Origin: Dyadobacter bucti
Lineage (GTDB): Bacteria; Bacteroidota; Bacteroidia; Cytophagales; Spirosomataceae
DNA: 64,000 nt
Assembly (NCBI RefSeq): GCF_005869225.1
Contig: NZ_SWFP01000008.1
Coordinates: 186,001 to 250,000 of the forward strand
Reading direction: 5' to 3'
The notes under the pieces were generated by a model. It saw nothing but the letters and a program-made list of their open reading frames with translations, was not told the origin of the DNA and made no database searches. The position numbers were made by a program, and so were the translations under genes. How positions within the stretch are numbered: the stretch's first letter is position 1; each line of letters opens with the position of its first letter. Of this stretch, positions 8,473 to 16,971 are shown one piece after another.

Positions 8473-9651
8473 ATGAACGCATATATTGTAGCCGGATACC
8501 GCAGCGCAGTCGGAAAAGCAACCCGCGGCGGTTTCCGTTTTACACGTCCTGATGATCTGGGAGCAAAAGTGATTAAGTATTTGCTCGAAAAACTACCGGA
8601 ACTCGATCCCGCCAGAGTGGACGATGTGATTGTGGGAAATGCAGTACCGGAGGCGGAGCAGGGTATGCAGATGGGACGGTACGTAGCACTGCTGGCTCTC
8701 CCTAAGAATGTTTCAGGTATTACGATCAATCGTTATTGCGGCTCGGGCGTGGAGGCAATTGCAATGGCGGCGGCCAAAATTCATGCTGGAATGGCGGAAT
8801 GTATCATAGCAGGAGGAACGGAATCCATGTCAATGGTGCCAACGATGGGCTGGAAAACCGCTCTTAACTATGAAATCGCGCATAGTAATCCTGATTATTA
8901 TCTGAGTATGGGACTTACCGCGGAGCAGGTTGCCAAGGATTACAATATCAGCCGGGAAAAGCAAGATGAATTTTCATTTCAGTCGCATCAGAAAGCGTTG
9001 AGGGCCCAGAAAGAAGGCTGGTTCGCAGATGGTATAGTCCCTGTAACCGTTACGGAAACGTATTTTGACGCTGCATCCGGCAAGAAAAAAACAAAAGAAA
9101 TCACAATCAGCCAGGATGAAGGCCCAAGAGCTGATACATCTTTGGAGGCTTTAAATAAACTCAAACCGGTTTTTGCAGCCGGAGGATCTGTGACCGCCGG
9201 CAATTCTTCACAAACTTCAGACGGAGCTGCTTTCGTAGTAGTCATGTCCGAAAAAATGGTGAATGAGCTCAATTTGAAACCTGTGGCACGAATGCTATCT
9301 TATGCAACGGCAGGCGTAGATCCCCGGGTTATGGGCATCGGACCGGTAGCTGCTATTCCGCTGGCACTGAAACAGGCTGGCCTGAAATTGAATGACATTG
9401 AGCAGATAGAGCTTAATGAAGCCTTTGCAGCGCAGTCACTGGCTGTAATTCAGGAAGTTGGGATCAACCCCGAAATCGTTAACCCAAACGGCGGCGCGAT
9501 TGCGATCGGCCATGCTTTGGGGTCCACCGGGGCCCGGTTGTCGGTACAGCTGATTAACGAAATGCGCCGACAAAACCAGAAATATGGTATGGTAACCGCC
9601 TGTGTAGGGGGTGGCCAGGGCGTGGCCGGGATTTATGAAAGATTGAATTAA
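8473..9651 (+). CDS. fadA: Acetyl-CoA acyltransferase (3-ketoacyl-CoA thiolase)
   Basis: A 392-residue thiolase that cleaves 3-ketoacyl-CoA with CoA to release acetyl-CoA, the last step of beta-oxidation; it could also run in the condensing direction. The catalytic residues are visible: Cys89 in NRYCGSG (acyl-enzyme), His347 in GHALGSTGAR and Cys377 in CVGGGQG. Length and motifs match the degradative thiolase group. It stands alone between two terminators, but its upstream region carries the same palindrome as fadE and marR-fadN in this window. This supports a role in fatty acid degradation rather than in polyhydroxybutyrate synthesis. Confidence 0.92.
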   Translation: MNAYIVAGYRSAVGKATRGGFRFTRPDDLGAKVIKYLLEKLPELDPARVDDVIVGNAVPEAEQGMQMGRYVALLALPKNVSGITINRYCGSGVEAIAMAAAKIHAGMAECIIAGGTESMSMVPTMGWKTALNYEIAHSNPDYYLSMGLTAEQVAKDYNISREKQDEFSFQSHQKALRAQKEGWFADGIVPVTVTETYFDAASGKKKTKEITISQDEGPRADTSLEALNKLKPVFAAGGSVTAGNSSQTSDGAAFVVVMSEKMVNELNLKPVARMLSYATAGVDPRVMGIGPVAAIPLALKQAGLKLNDIEQIELNEAFAAQSLAVIQEVGINPEIVNPNGGAIAIGHALGSTGARLSVQLINEMRRQNQKYGMVTACVGGGQGVAGIYERLN

Positions 9652-9684
9652 AGCCCTAAGTCGTCAAAATCATTATTTTCCAGG

Positions 9685-9730
9685 TCTCGGCGGAAGTGCT
9701 GTTTGTCTTCCGCCGAGAATCTTTATTTTT
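9685..9730 (+). terminator. Strong terminator after fadA
   Basis: A perfect 12-bp stem, TCTCGGCGGAAG (9685-9696) with CTTCCGCCGAGA (9707-9718), has a 10-nt loop and a T-rich tail. The downstream promoter overlaps it. Confidence 0.85.
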
Positions 9731-9731
9731 G
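9702..9731 (+). promoter_or_regulatory. Putative promoter of the GT2/GT4 glycan cluster, embedded in a terminator
   Basis: TTTG (9702-9705) lies in the loop of the fadA terminator. After 18 bp comes TATTTTTG (9724-9731), a full TAnnTTTG match made from the terminator's T tract. The predicted transcript starts near 9738, just before the ATG at 9757. Confidence 0.5.
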
Positions 9732-9756
9732 CCCGATCAATCATGCCCGTCTCTTC

Positions 9757-10764
9757 ATGGATGTATCCATTATTATTATTAATTACAGAACTCCTCAGCT
9801 AATAATCAACTGTTTACATTCCATATATCAGTTTACTTCTGATGTGAATTTTGAAGTGATCGTTGTAGATAATGACCCGGAAAACGGCGGCGGGGCATTG
9901 ATCAGAGAGCGCTTTCCAGACATAAAATGGATTGACATGGCTTTTAATTCGGGGTTCGGGATTGCCAATAATAAAGGAATGTCGGAGGCGGAAGGAAAGT
10001 ATTTGCTGCTACTCAATGCCGACACCCTGGTGTCGGATAATGTCATCGGCAGGTGTTTTGAAAAAATGAACAAACGACAGGATGTAATTGCCTGCGGAGC
10101 CCTACAATATTATGCGGACGGCACGCCGATGCCGTTTTACAAAAGCTTTAACGAATTCCGCAAGACGTTTTTTATCCTTCCTCCAAACCGAGTGATCGGT
10201 AAAGTCATCGACTGGCTTTATCCTGAGCCAAAACATAGCGACCCGGATCAGTATGATTGGCTCGTTGGCGCATTTATGTTTGTACGTAGGGAAGGATTTG
10301 AAAAAACCGGCGGTTTCAGCGACAATTTTTTTATGTACGGAGAGGATGTGGAATGGTCGGGCAGGCTGGGAAAGCTGGGCAAGCTGTGTTACTTCAAAGA
10401 CTGCACATTCATACACCTGGAAAACAATAACCCCTTCCGGCGCACCAATATTTCATGGATCAACCGGTTCAGCACGCAAATGCAGGTATCCAATTTTTTG
10501 TGGATCCGGAAGCAGTACGGGATATTTCAGTACTTGATGCTGATCACGCATTACTTAACAATGACACCGGTGGTTTTTATCTGGAAAATGTTTTTCAATT
10601 TGAAAAAATACGGGAATCCATTGAGAGAATTAAAGACACAACACATTTATGCAAGAAAAATCTATGTCCTTCTGAAGTACTTCCGGAAAACCTTATTTTT
10701 GGGGAAAGGACAGTTTAAAATCAAACCAAATGAGAACATAGATTTGCTAACATCTTCTACATGA
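9757..10764 (+). CDS. Glycosyltransferase family 2 (rhamnosyltransferase-like)
   Basis: A 335-residue GT-A fold glycosyltransferase. It begins MDVSIIIINYRTPQ, continues with EVIVVDNDPENGG, and has the nucleotide-sugar motif LLNADT and the late GEDVEWSGR acceptor-site motif typical of WcaE/rhamnosyltransferase-like GT2 enzymes. I chose the ATG at 9757 because an upstream in-frame start at 9703 lies inside the terminator/promoter and adds residues the family lacks. No transmembrane helices are obvious except a short hydrophobic stretch near 265-285. It overlaps the next gene by ATGA, so the two are translationally coupled. Donor and acceptor are unknown; a role in surface polysaccharide is inferred from the neighbours. 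Confidence 0.85.
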   Translation: MDVSIIIINYRTPQLIINCLHSIYQFTSDVNFEVIVVDNDPENGGGALIRERFPDIKWIDMAFNSGFGIANNKGMSEAEGKYLLLLNADTLVSDNVIGRCFEKMNKRQDVIACGALQYYADGTPMPFYKSFNEFRKTFFILPPNRVIGKVIDWLYPEPKHSDPDQYDWLVGAFMFVRREGFEKTGGFSDNFFMYGEDVEWSGRLGKLGKLCYFKDCTFIHLENNNPFRRTNISWINRFSTQMQVSNFLWIRKQYGIFQYLMLITHYLTMTPVVFIWKMFFNLKKYGNPLRELKTQHIYARKIYVLLKYFRKTLFLGKGQFKIKPNENIDLLTSST

Positions 10765-11876
10765 AACAAGTAAAAAAAAGAATTCTCTTTTTTACACCCT
10801 ATGCCACACGCACCGGATCGGAGATGATGCTCCTTTATATCGTTAAAAAGATTGACCGCAGCCGCTTTGATATAGGTATTGTAAGTTTTGCCAATGGTGA
10901 GCTGCTCAAAGAATTTCCGGAGGATGTTCCGGTTTTCATTGCTCCGAGGAAATTCAATGTCCTGCAAAAAATCTCATATCACCTCGGCAGAAACCCTACC
11001 CTGAGATACCTTCAAAAACTCGCAAAAGAATTCAAGGCTGATTTTTGGTATGTAAATACAACCATGATCCCCGAAACAATCATTGTTGCGAAAGAATTTT
11101 CTATCAAAGTTGTCACACATTTTCATGAACTGCCGCTGACCTACGCTTACCTGAGCGGGACGGACTTCAAAAGTATCATCAACTATTCGCACCTTCTGAT
11201 CGGATGCTCCCAAACCACCTGCGATGCCCTGAAAAATGCCGGTGCCAAAAATATAGGACTACTGTACTCCTTCATTGATAACACCAAAGTCGTACACGAT
11301 GCAACCCGGACCTTGGCTCTGAGAGAAAACCTGGGGATTCCCCGCAATGACTTTATCTGGATATTGTCGGGCATGACCTCCGAGCGAAAAGGTTTTGATA
11401 TGTTACCGGATATTGCACAAGAATTGAATGATCCTCACGTTCATTTGATATGGGTGGGTGACAGGATCGACGACGGACTGGTATATTACACCGAGCAACG
11501 CTGCCTCCATTCCGGCTTGCGAACCAGAGTTCACCTGGTCGGAAAGCAAAAAGACGACTATTATAATTACCTCAATCTAGGAGACGGTTTTTTGCTTACT
11601 TCCCGCCAGGACCCCTTTCCGCTGGTTATGATAGAAGCTGCCCTGCTCGGCAAGCCTATTGTTTCATTTCCTTCGGGCGGGGCTTCGGAATTCATTCAGG
11701 ATGGAATGGGGATTGTTACTGAAGAGCTGAGTGTGAGACAGATGGTCTCGGCTATGCGCGCGATCATGGAAGGGAAAATAGCTACTGATCCGTCAAAAAG
11801 TGTAGAAGTGGCAAGTCTTTTCAATGTAGAAAATGGTTATAACAACTGGATCGGATTAATTGACCAAACTCAATAG
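10761..11876 (+). CDS. Glycosyltransferase family 4
   Basis: A 371-residue GT-B fold enzyme. The N-terminal domain has the TPYATRTGSEMMLL stretch (Gly-rich acceptor side) and THFHELP. The C-terminal domain has SGMTSERKGFDMLP, then LTSRQDPFPLVMIEAALLGK, the E-x7-E-like donor site typical of family 4 (group 1) transferases. The start codon overlaps the end of the GT2 gene (ATGA). The third gene of the cluster begins 1 bp after its stop codon. Together they suggest stepwise assembly of a cell-surface or exported glycan; the sugar is unknown. Confidence 0.88.
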   Translation: MKQVKKRILFFTPYATRTGSEMMLLYIVKKIDRSRFDIGIVSFANGELLKEFPEDVPVFIAPRKFNVLQKISYHLGRNPTLRYLQKLAKEFKADFWYVNTTMIPETIIVAKEFSIKVVTHFHELPLTYAYLSGTDFKSIINYSHLLIGCSQTTCDALKNAGAKNIGLLYSFIDNTKVVHDATRTLALRENLGIPRNDFIWILSGMTSERKGFDMLPDIAQELNDPHVHLIWVGDRIDDGLVYYTEQRCLHSGLRTRVHLVGKQKDDYYNYLNLGDGFLLTSRQDPFPLVMIEAALLGKPIVSFPSGGASEFIQDGMGIVTEELSVRQMVSAMRAIMEGKIATDPSKSVEVASLFNVENGYNNWIGLIDQTQ

Positions 11877-11877
11877 C

Positions 11878-14769
11878 ATGTACAAATCTACGCCTGTCTT
11901 TAATTTAATATGTAAAATCCCGCACTTGTTCATTTGTTGGGTTATTTCCATACAATTAGTTTCGGCGCAGACACATACCAGAACAACTGAGGCCGATCCC
12001 CAGCGCTACCTTGCGCTCATGCTTCTCAACCTGACTGCTCCCAACGACAGAGGGCCCGAACCAGACCTGATCCGGACCGCCAGCCAATTGGGCCTGAATG
12101 CAGTTTACATTACCATACCCTGGGACAAGGTTTATTACAATTCCCCGACCGAAACTCCGCAGTGGGCCAAGTACGATGAGCAAATTAAAATTGCGACGGA
12201 CCTTGGTATGAAGGTCGCACTGAGAATTCATCTTGGCCGCTATAACACCCGTATAAATGGTTTCTGGAACGTTGCCGACAATCAGGTGAGCCAGTCGAAC
12301 CAGCCGCTGGTGAGTGGATATGGTGATACTTTCTTTGGATTTGACAATCAAACTCTTGTTAATAAAGGAATTGACTTTGTAAAAGAAACTGTAAACAGAT
12401 ACAAACATCTCCAGACCGAGAATAAGCTTTTGTATGTTTCCGTCACCAACACGTCCACGCAGGAAGGTGAATATCCCGGCGGTATTATTCTCAATGGAAA
12501 AGAGCAGTCTGCCGCATTTGATTATTCCAAATCCATGATAGCAGGTTTTCAGACCTGGTTACAGACAAATTATAAAAAAATCCAGCGCCTCAATTTTTTA
12601 TGGGGAACTTCCTACAAATCTTTTGCAAATGCCACGGCTCCTTCCACTCCCTGGGAACCGGGAGACTCCTTCAAGCAGCGGGCCGGAAAGGACTGGTACA
12701 TTTACCGCCACATTATTCTTAAAAAATATACCGAGCAAATGATCGCCGCTGTGAAATCGGTGAATGGTAACATTAAGTTTGTCTCCGACTACGGCTCGGT
12801 TTTTGACACACAGTCGGCAGTGAGGGGAACACTGGGATTCAGGGACTTGAATGAAAAGTCAGACGGTATCAAGATCAATGATAACCTGGCTTCACACGAC
12901 CACCGCTGGTCTGTTGATATTCTGAAAAGCAGCGCTCCGGCTAATTTTATAACGGCCAATGAGTTGTTTGTCAATGCATACTTTGATAACAACGCCCACC
13001 TGAAACAGATCAATGAGAATTTTGAACATGGCGCCAATGTGGTAGCAGTAGTAATATCCGCTACCGACCAGATGTCCAGGTCCGAGTCATTTCTAAGACA
13101 AGCTGCGTCGAATTGGCTCAATAAACCGTTGACCCCGATCATCTACAATGAATCTGTAGGTTACCGGCTGTCCGCCGCAGTGGAAAAGGGGGGGCCGTTG
13201 AATGTGGTTTACAGCGAATGGGCAAAACGCGCCTATGCCGATCCTGCCAATCCGAGGCCTGTTCGGGTCAATCTGGATGAGGATTTGCTTTCACCTTCGT
13301 ATTGGGATGATGCCACCAACTACGATCCTTACGTTTTCCGCCCGGTCCCGATGCAGATCATTCCGATCAATAAAGATTTTACCTACCGACTGCCAATGGA
13401 TACGTTTTCGGACGTGGACGGTACTATCGTCCGGATGGATGTGGGTACACTGCCATCTTGGCTAAGATACGAATCGGGGCAGCTGAGAGGGAGACCCACT
13501 GCATTGGGCGACTTCCGGATTTTGGTAAAAGGTATCGATGATGAGGGCGGATCAGCAGAAGCATATCTGACGGTCCGGGTGGATGAGCGCGAAAATACCA
13601 ACAAGCCGCCCACTGTCAGCAGCAATTTTACCAACCAGCTTGTAGCGGTCAGTCAACCTTTTACATTGACAATCCCGAAAGGTGCGTTTATAGACAGCGA
13701 TGGACAGATCACCAACATTGAAGCGGGCGGACTTCCTTCCTGGCTTAATTTTTCGAACGGAGTACTCAGCGGGACACCAGCCAGCGTCGGAGAATACAGG
13801 ATTATTCTCAAAGCGTATGACAATCTTACTGCCTTCGTCGAAACCTATTTTACCATCAAGGTCGTAGAACCCCAGTACCTGAACTCCCCTCCTTATGCGA
13901 GTGGCACGCTGCCGGTCAAATATGCCCAGCTCAATATGCCCTTCAACTACATTCTTCCTAACGGTATTTTTGGAGATCCCGATGGTTATATTTCATCAAT
14001 TTCCTTGCAAAACCGTCCTTCCTGGCTTGATTTTTCATTAAATGTCTTTTCGGGAACACCGACCGAGGAAGGGGAATACCGGCTGATCGTTCGGGCCTAT
14101 GACAATTCAGGGGCTTATGTAGAAATCCCGTTTATTATCAAAGTTGAAATTCCAAGAATACGATTTGAACTGACAAGAGGGGGCAGTAAGGTAGATCAGC
14201 AAGTTTTACAACCACTGGCTGCCGATGATGTGCTTCCCGCCAGTGAATTACCTCCATTGCTGAATATTCTGGCTTATGGAAATTTCGAGTTCGACGAAGT
14301 AGCTTTTGACCTGAACGGGCCCTACCGCAAAAAATCCAAAACCTCAAAATTCCCATACGCACTTTACGAAAATGCGTCAGGTTTTGCACCTTATATCGGC
14401 CGGTACACGCTCACAGTTACCGCCTCCAAGCAAGACTCAGCCATTATTTCAAATTCCATACAGTTCAGTATTTCCTATGGTGACTCGGTAAATATTACGC
14501 GGGATATGGAAGAATGGGCTTTTTATCCCAACCCGTTGGAGGATATTCTGAATATAAAATTGCCGGTGCAACAGGCCGCCACTGAAATCGAGTATTCTCT
14601 TATCACGGTTTCAGGGAAACGAATGCAAATCCCTAAAAGCTACGTAACGGTGGCCGATGATCTGGCCAATATCGACTTAACCACGCTCCGTGTCCCTGCT
14701 GGCATCTATTTTATCCGTCTGGAAGACAAAGGCTCGCTTTTGAAACAATTTAAAATATTCAAAAAGTAA
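11878..14769 (+). CDS. Secreted glycosidase-like protein with Ig-like repeats and T9SS sorting domain
   Basis: A protein of about 963 residues. A signal peptide ends near VSAQ. Residues about 40-430 form a TIM-barrel-like region resembling GH42/GH5-type enzymes (ITIPWDKVYY, LGMKVALRIHLGRY, then Glu-containing segments STQEGEYPG and ITANELF that could carry the catalytic acids). Three cadherin-like / putative Ig repeats follow at about 490-571, 579-664 and 671-757; each has a PSWL-x-(F/Y) core, an SGTP or RGRP turn and a GEYRL- or GDFRI-like strand. The last 85 residues (EEWAFYPNPLEDIL to the end) are a type A T9SS C-terminal sorting domain. I prefer ATG 11878 over an in-frame TTG at 11860. 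Catalytic activity is not proven. It is probably cotranscribed with the two glycosyltransferases. Confidence 0.75.
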   Translation: MYKSTPVFNLICKIPHLFICWVISIQLVSAQTHTRTTEADPQRYLALMLLNLTAPNDRGPEPDLIRTASQLGLNAVYITIPWDKVYYNSPTETPQWAKYDEQIKIATDLGMKVALRIHLGRYNTRINGFWNVADNQVSQSNQPLVSGYGDTFFGFDNQTLVNKGIDFVKETVNRYKHLQTENKLLYVSVTNTSTQEGEYPGGIILNGKEQSAAFDYSKSMIAGFQTWLQTNYKKIQRLNFLWGTSYKSFANATAPSTPWEPGDSFKQRAGKDWYIYRHIILKKYTEQMIAAVKSVNGNIKFVSDYGSVFDTQSAVRGTLGFRDLNEKSDGIKINDNLASHDHRWSVDILKSSAPANFITANELFVNAYFDNNAHLKQINENFEHGANVVAVVISATDQMSRSESFLRQAASNWLNKPLTPIIYNESVGYRLSAAVEKGGPLNVVYSEWAKRAYADPANPRPVRVNLDEDLLSPSYWDDATNYDPYVFRPVPMQIIPINKDFTYRLPMDTFSDVDGTIVRMDVGTLPSWLRYESGQLRGRPTALGDFRILVKGIDDEGGSAEAYLTVRVDERENTNKPPTVSSNFTNQLVAVSQPFTLTIPKGAFIDSDGQITNIEAGGLPSWLNFSNGVLSGTPASVGEYRIILKAYDNLTAFVETYFTIKVVEPQYLNSPPYASGTLPVKYAQLNMPFNYILPNGIFGDPDGYISSISLQNRPSWLDFSLNVFSGTPTEEGEYRLIVRAYDNSGAYVEIPFIIKVEIPRIRFELTRGGSKVDQQVLQPLAADDVLPASELPPLLNILAYGNFEFDEVAFDLNGPYRKKSKTSKFPYALYENASGFAPYIGRYTLTVTASKQDSAIISNSIQFSISYGDSVNITRDMEEWAFYPNPLEDILNIKLPVQQAATEIEYSLITVSGKRMQIPKSYVTVADDLANIDLTTLRVPAGIYFIRLEDKGSLLKQFKIFKK

Positions 14770-14843
14770 TCTGCCCCGGTCCTGGCCGGTTTTAATTTTT
14801 CCGGTGTTTTGCCTGCTTGAAATATTAATGATTTATATTTGTG

Positions 14844-14875
14844 TTGCGCGCAAATAGTATGCAAGCATACCTTTA
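14844..14875 (+). promoter_or_regulatory. Putative fadE promoter
   Basis: TTG (14844-14846), a 21-bp spacer and TACCTTTA (14868-14875, one mismatch to TAnnTTTG). The palindromic operator fills the spacer and covers the first bases of the -7 element, a classic repressor arrangement. Confidence 0.55.
14857..14870. promoter_or_regulatory. Palindromic operator upstream of fadE
   Basis: GTATGC-AA-GCATAC, a perfect inverted repeat 38 bp before the acyl-CoA dehydrogenase start. It overlaps the predicted promoter. Same motif as upstream of fadA and marR-fadN. Confidence 0.75.
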
Positions 14876-14908
14876 ATTTAACCTTTACTCTTAAAAATTC
14901 ATAAAGAC

Positions 14909-16723
14909 ATGGCCGTTGCAGAGGATAACAAAACGACTATTAAAGGAGGGGAATTTTTGATTAAGGAGACATCTGCTTCACAGGTTTTTATTCCCGAAGA
15001 ATTTACCGAAGAGCAAAAAATGATAGCAGATACCTGCCGAGATTTCCTGGGCAAGGAAATCTGGCCACGTCTCGATGAGATCGACCAGGCAAAAAGCACT
15101 GAACTCATTTCCGGTCTGATGGACAAAGCCGGAGAACTGGGCCTGCTTGGAACAGCCGTTCCTGAGGAATACGGAGGTTTCGGGATGAATTTCAATACTT
15201 CCATGCTCGTGGCGGAAGCGACGGGTGCGGGTAATTCTTTTTCTGTCGCACTTTCCGCACATACCGGCATCGGAACATTACCGATTCTTTATTATGGTGA
15301 TGAAAACCAGAAAACAAAATACTTGCCTAAACTGGCTTCGGGAGAGTGGAAAGCGGCCTACTGTCTGACAGAGCCGGATTCCGGTTCGGATGCCAACTCA
15401 GGGAAAACCAAAGCTGTCCTGACTGGTGACGGAAAGTACTATGCGATTACCGGCCAGAAAATGTGGATCACCAACGGCGGCTTCGCAGATATCTTTATTG
15501 TCTTCGCCAAAATCGAAGAGAATGGAAAATCCGACAAAAACCTGACGGCTTTCATTATTGAAAAGTCTTTTGGCGGCATTACCATGAATGAGCCCGAACA
15601 CAAAATGGGCATCAAGGGATCGGACACGCGGCAGATTTTTTTCAATGATTGCCTTGTTCCGATTGAAAACATGCTTTCCGAACGTGAAAACGGATTCAAA
15701 ATCGCTGTAAATATTCTGAATATCGGCCGTATCAAATTGTCTGCCGCGGCATTGGGCGGGGCAAAACTCGTTGCGAAGCAAGCGATTAATTATGCTAATG
15801 AACGTAAACAGTTCGGTACGACCATCGCTAATTTCGGGGCTATAAAACACAAACTGGCTGAAATAGCGGTCGGGATGTTTGCTACGGAATCGGCTGCTTA
15901 CCGTGTCGGCCAGAATATCGACGACCTGATTGCCGCATTTCAGGAGAAAGGAATGCCCGACTCCCAGTCGAAACTGAAAGCCCTGGAAGAACTTGCTATC
16001 GAATGCGCCATCATGAAAGTGCATGGTTCCGAAGTGCTTGATTTCGTCGTCGACGAAGGTGTACAGATTTATGGTGGAATGGGCTTTTCTGCCGACGCTC
16101 CTATGGACCGTGCTTATCGTGACAGCCGGATCAACCGTATTTTTGAAGGTACCAATGAGATAAACCGCCTTCTGATCGTAGACATGCTCCTTAAGCGTAC
16201 CATGAAAGGACAACTTGACCTCATGGGCCCGGCCACGGCAGTCGGGAAGGAAATCCTTTCTATTCCCGATTTCAATACAGACGAAGATGAAACGCTTTTT
16301 GCAGCCGAAAAAAAGGTGATCAAAAACCTAAAAAAGTCAGTACTTATGATCGCAGGTGCGGCGGTTCAGAAATTCATGATGAAACTTTCCGAAGAACAGG
16401 AAATTATCATGAACGTAGCTGATATGATAATTCAGATCTATGCCGCAGAATCCGTTCTGTTAAGAGTAGAGAAACGTACCAATTTGCTGGGTGTGGATGC
16501 CAACGCCCTGCACAAGGACATTGCTGTCATATACCTGCACAGAGCTGTGGAAAAGGTCAATAATGCAGGAAAAGCAGCCATCACCAGCTTTGCAGAAAGT
16601 GATGAACTGAGGGTGATGCTGATGGGCTTGAAACGTTTTACCAAAATTGAGCCCGTAAACCTGAAAGACGCCCGCCGTCGTGTTGCTGACGAACTGATTC
16701 GTAAAAATGAATACGTTTTCTAA
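14909..16723 (+). CDS. fadE: Long-form acyl-CoA dehydrogenase
   Basis: A 604-residue FAD enzyme that makes the first double bond in beta-oxidation. The N-terminal two thirds have the usual acyl-CoA dehydrogenase motifs: AYCLTEPDSGSDA, KMWITNGG, and GGMGF followed by the YRDSRI segment and FEGTNEI, whose Glu (about residue 413) is the expected catalytic base. Beyond residue about 430 comes a further 170-residue helical domain, as in VLCAD/ACAD9 and in FadE of Bacillus subtilis (about 594 aa). This points to medium- and long-chain substrates. The gene is monocistronic, with a terminator after it and the shared fad palindrome over its promoter. Electron acceptor genes (etfAB) are not in the window. 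Confidence 0.92.
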   Translation: MAVAEDNKTTIKGGEFLIKETSASQVFIPEEFTEEQKMIADTCRDFLGKEIWPRLDEIDQAKSTELISGLMDKAGELGLLGTAVPEEYGGFGMNFNTSMLVAEATGAGNSFSVALSAHTGIGTLPILYYGDENQKTKYLPKLASGEWKAAYCLTEPDSGSDANSGKTKAVLTGDGKYYAITGQKMWITNGGFADIFIVFAKIEENGKSDKNLTAFIIEKSFGGITMNEPEHKMGIKGSDTRQIFFNDCLVPIENMLSERENGFKIAVNILNIGRIKLSAAALGGAKLVAKQAINYANERKQFGTTIANFGAIKHKLAEIAVGMFATESAAYRVGQNIDDLIAAFQEKGMPDSQSKLKALEELAIECAIMKVHGSEVLDFVVDEGVQIYGGMGFSADAPMDRAYRDSRINRIFEGTNEINRLLIVDMLLKRTMKGQLDLMGPATAVGKEILSIPDFNTDEDETLFAAEKKVIKNLKKSVLMIAGAAVQKFMMKLSEEQEIIMNVADMIIQIYAAESVLLRVEKRTNLLGVDANALHKDIAVIYLHRAVEKVNNAGKAAITSFAESDELRVMLMGLKRFTKIEPVNLKDARRRVADELIRKNEYVF

Positions 16724-16783
16724 CTGAAACATACAGGATATCTCAGGCTGACAACCTGCACAACTGAAAATCCTATGAAGTTT

Positions 16784-16816
16784 AAAAGCCGGATCTGTTT
16801 CAGGTTCGGCTTTTTT
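16784..16816 (+). terminator. Terminator after fadE
   Basis: A 14-bp stem (16784-16797 with 16801-16814, two G-T pairs) has a 3-nt loop and ends in a T run. The core is AAAAGCCG / CGGCTTTT. Confidence 0.8.
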
Positions 16817-16971
16817 GTATCAGGCAAAACGTTTTTTATTCTATCTCAAATTACGCAATTTTGGGAAACCAAAATCCCGGGGTTTCTCGTTACTACCAAG
16901 GTTCGTTTTGACTAAATATCACAAAATTTCTTACGTTGGATTCTCTACTGGCTACTGAAAAACCACCTTTC

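Noticed and set aside
14770..14820. CCGG-type small inverted repeat after the T9SS protein gene as terminator
   Set aside because: The stem is only 4-5 bp and the downstream T content is weak.
15398..16213. 271-residue minus-strand frame inside fadE
   Set aside because: Antisense to a well-conserved acyl-CoA dehydrogenase; no promoter, no domain.
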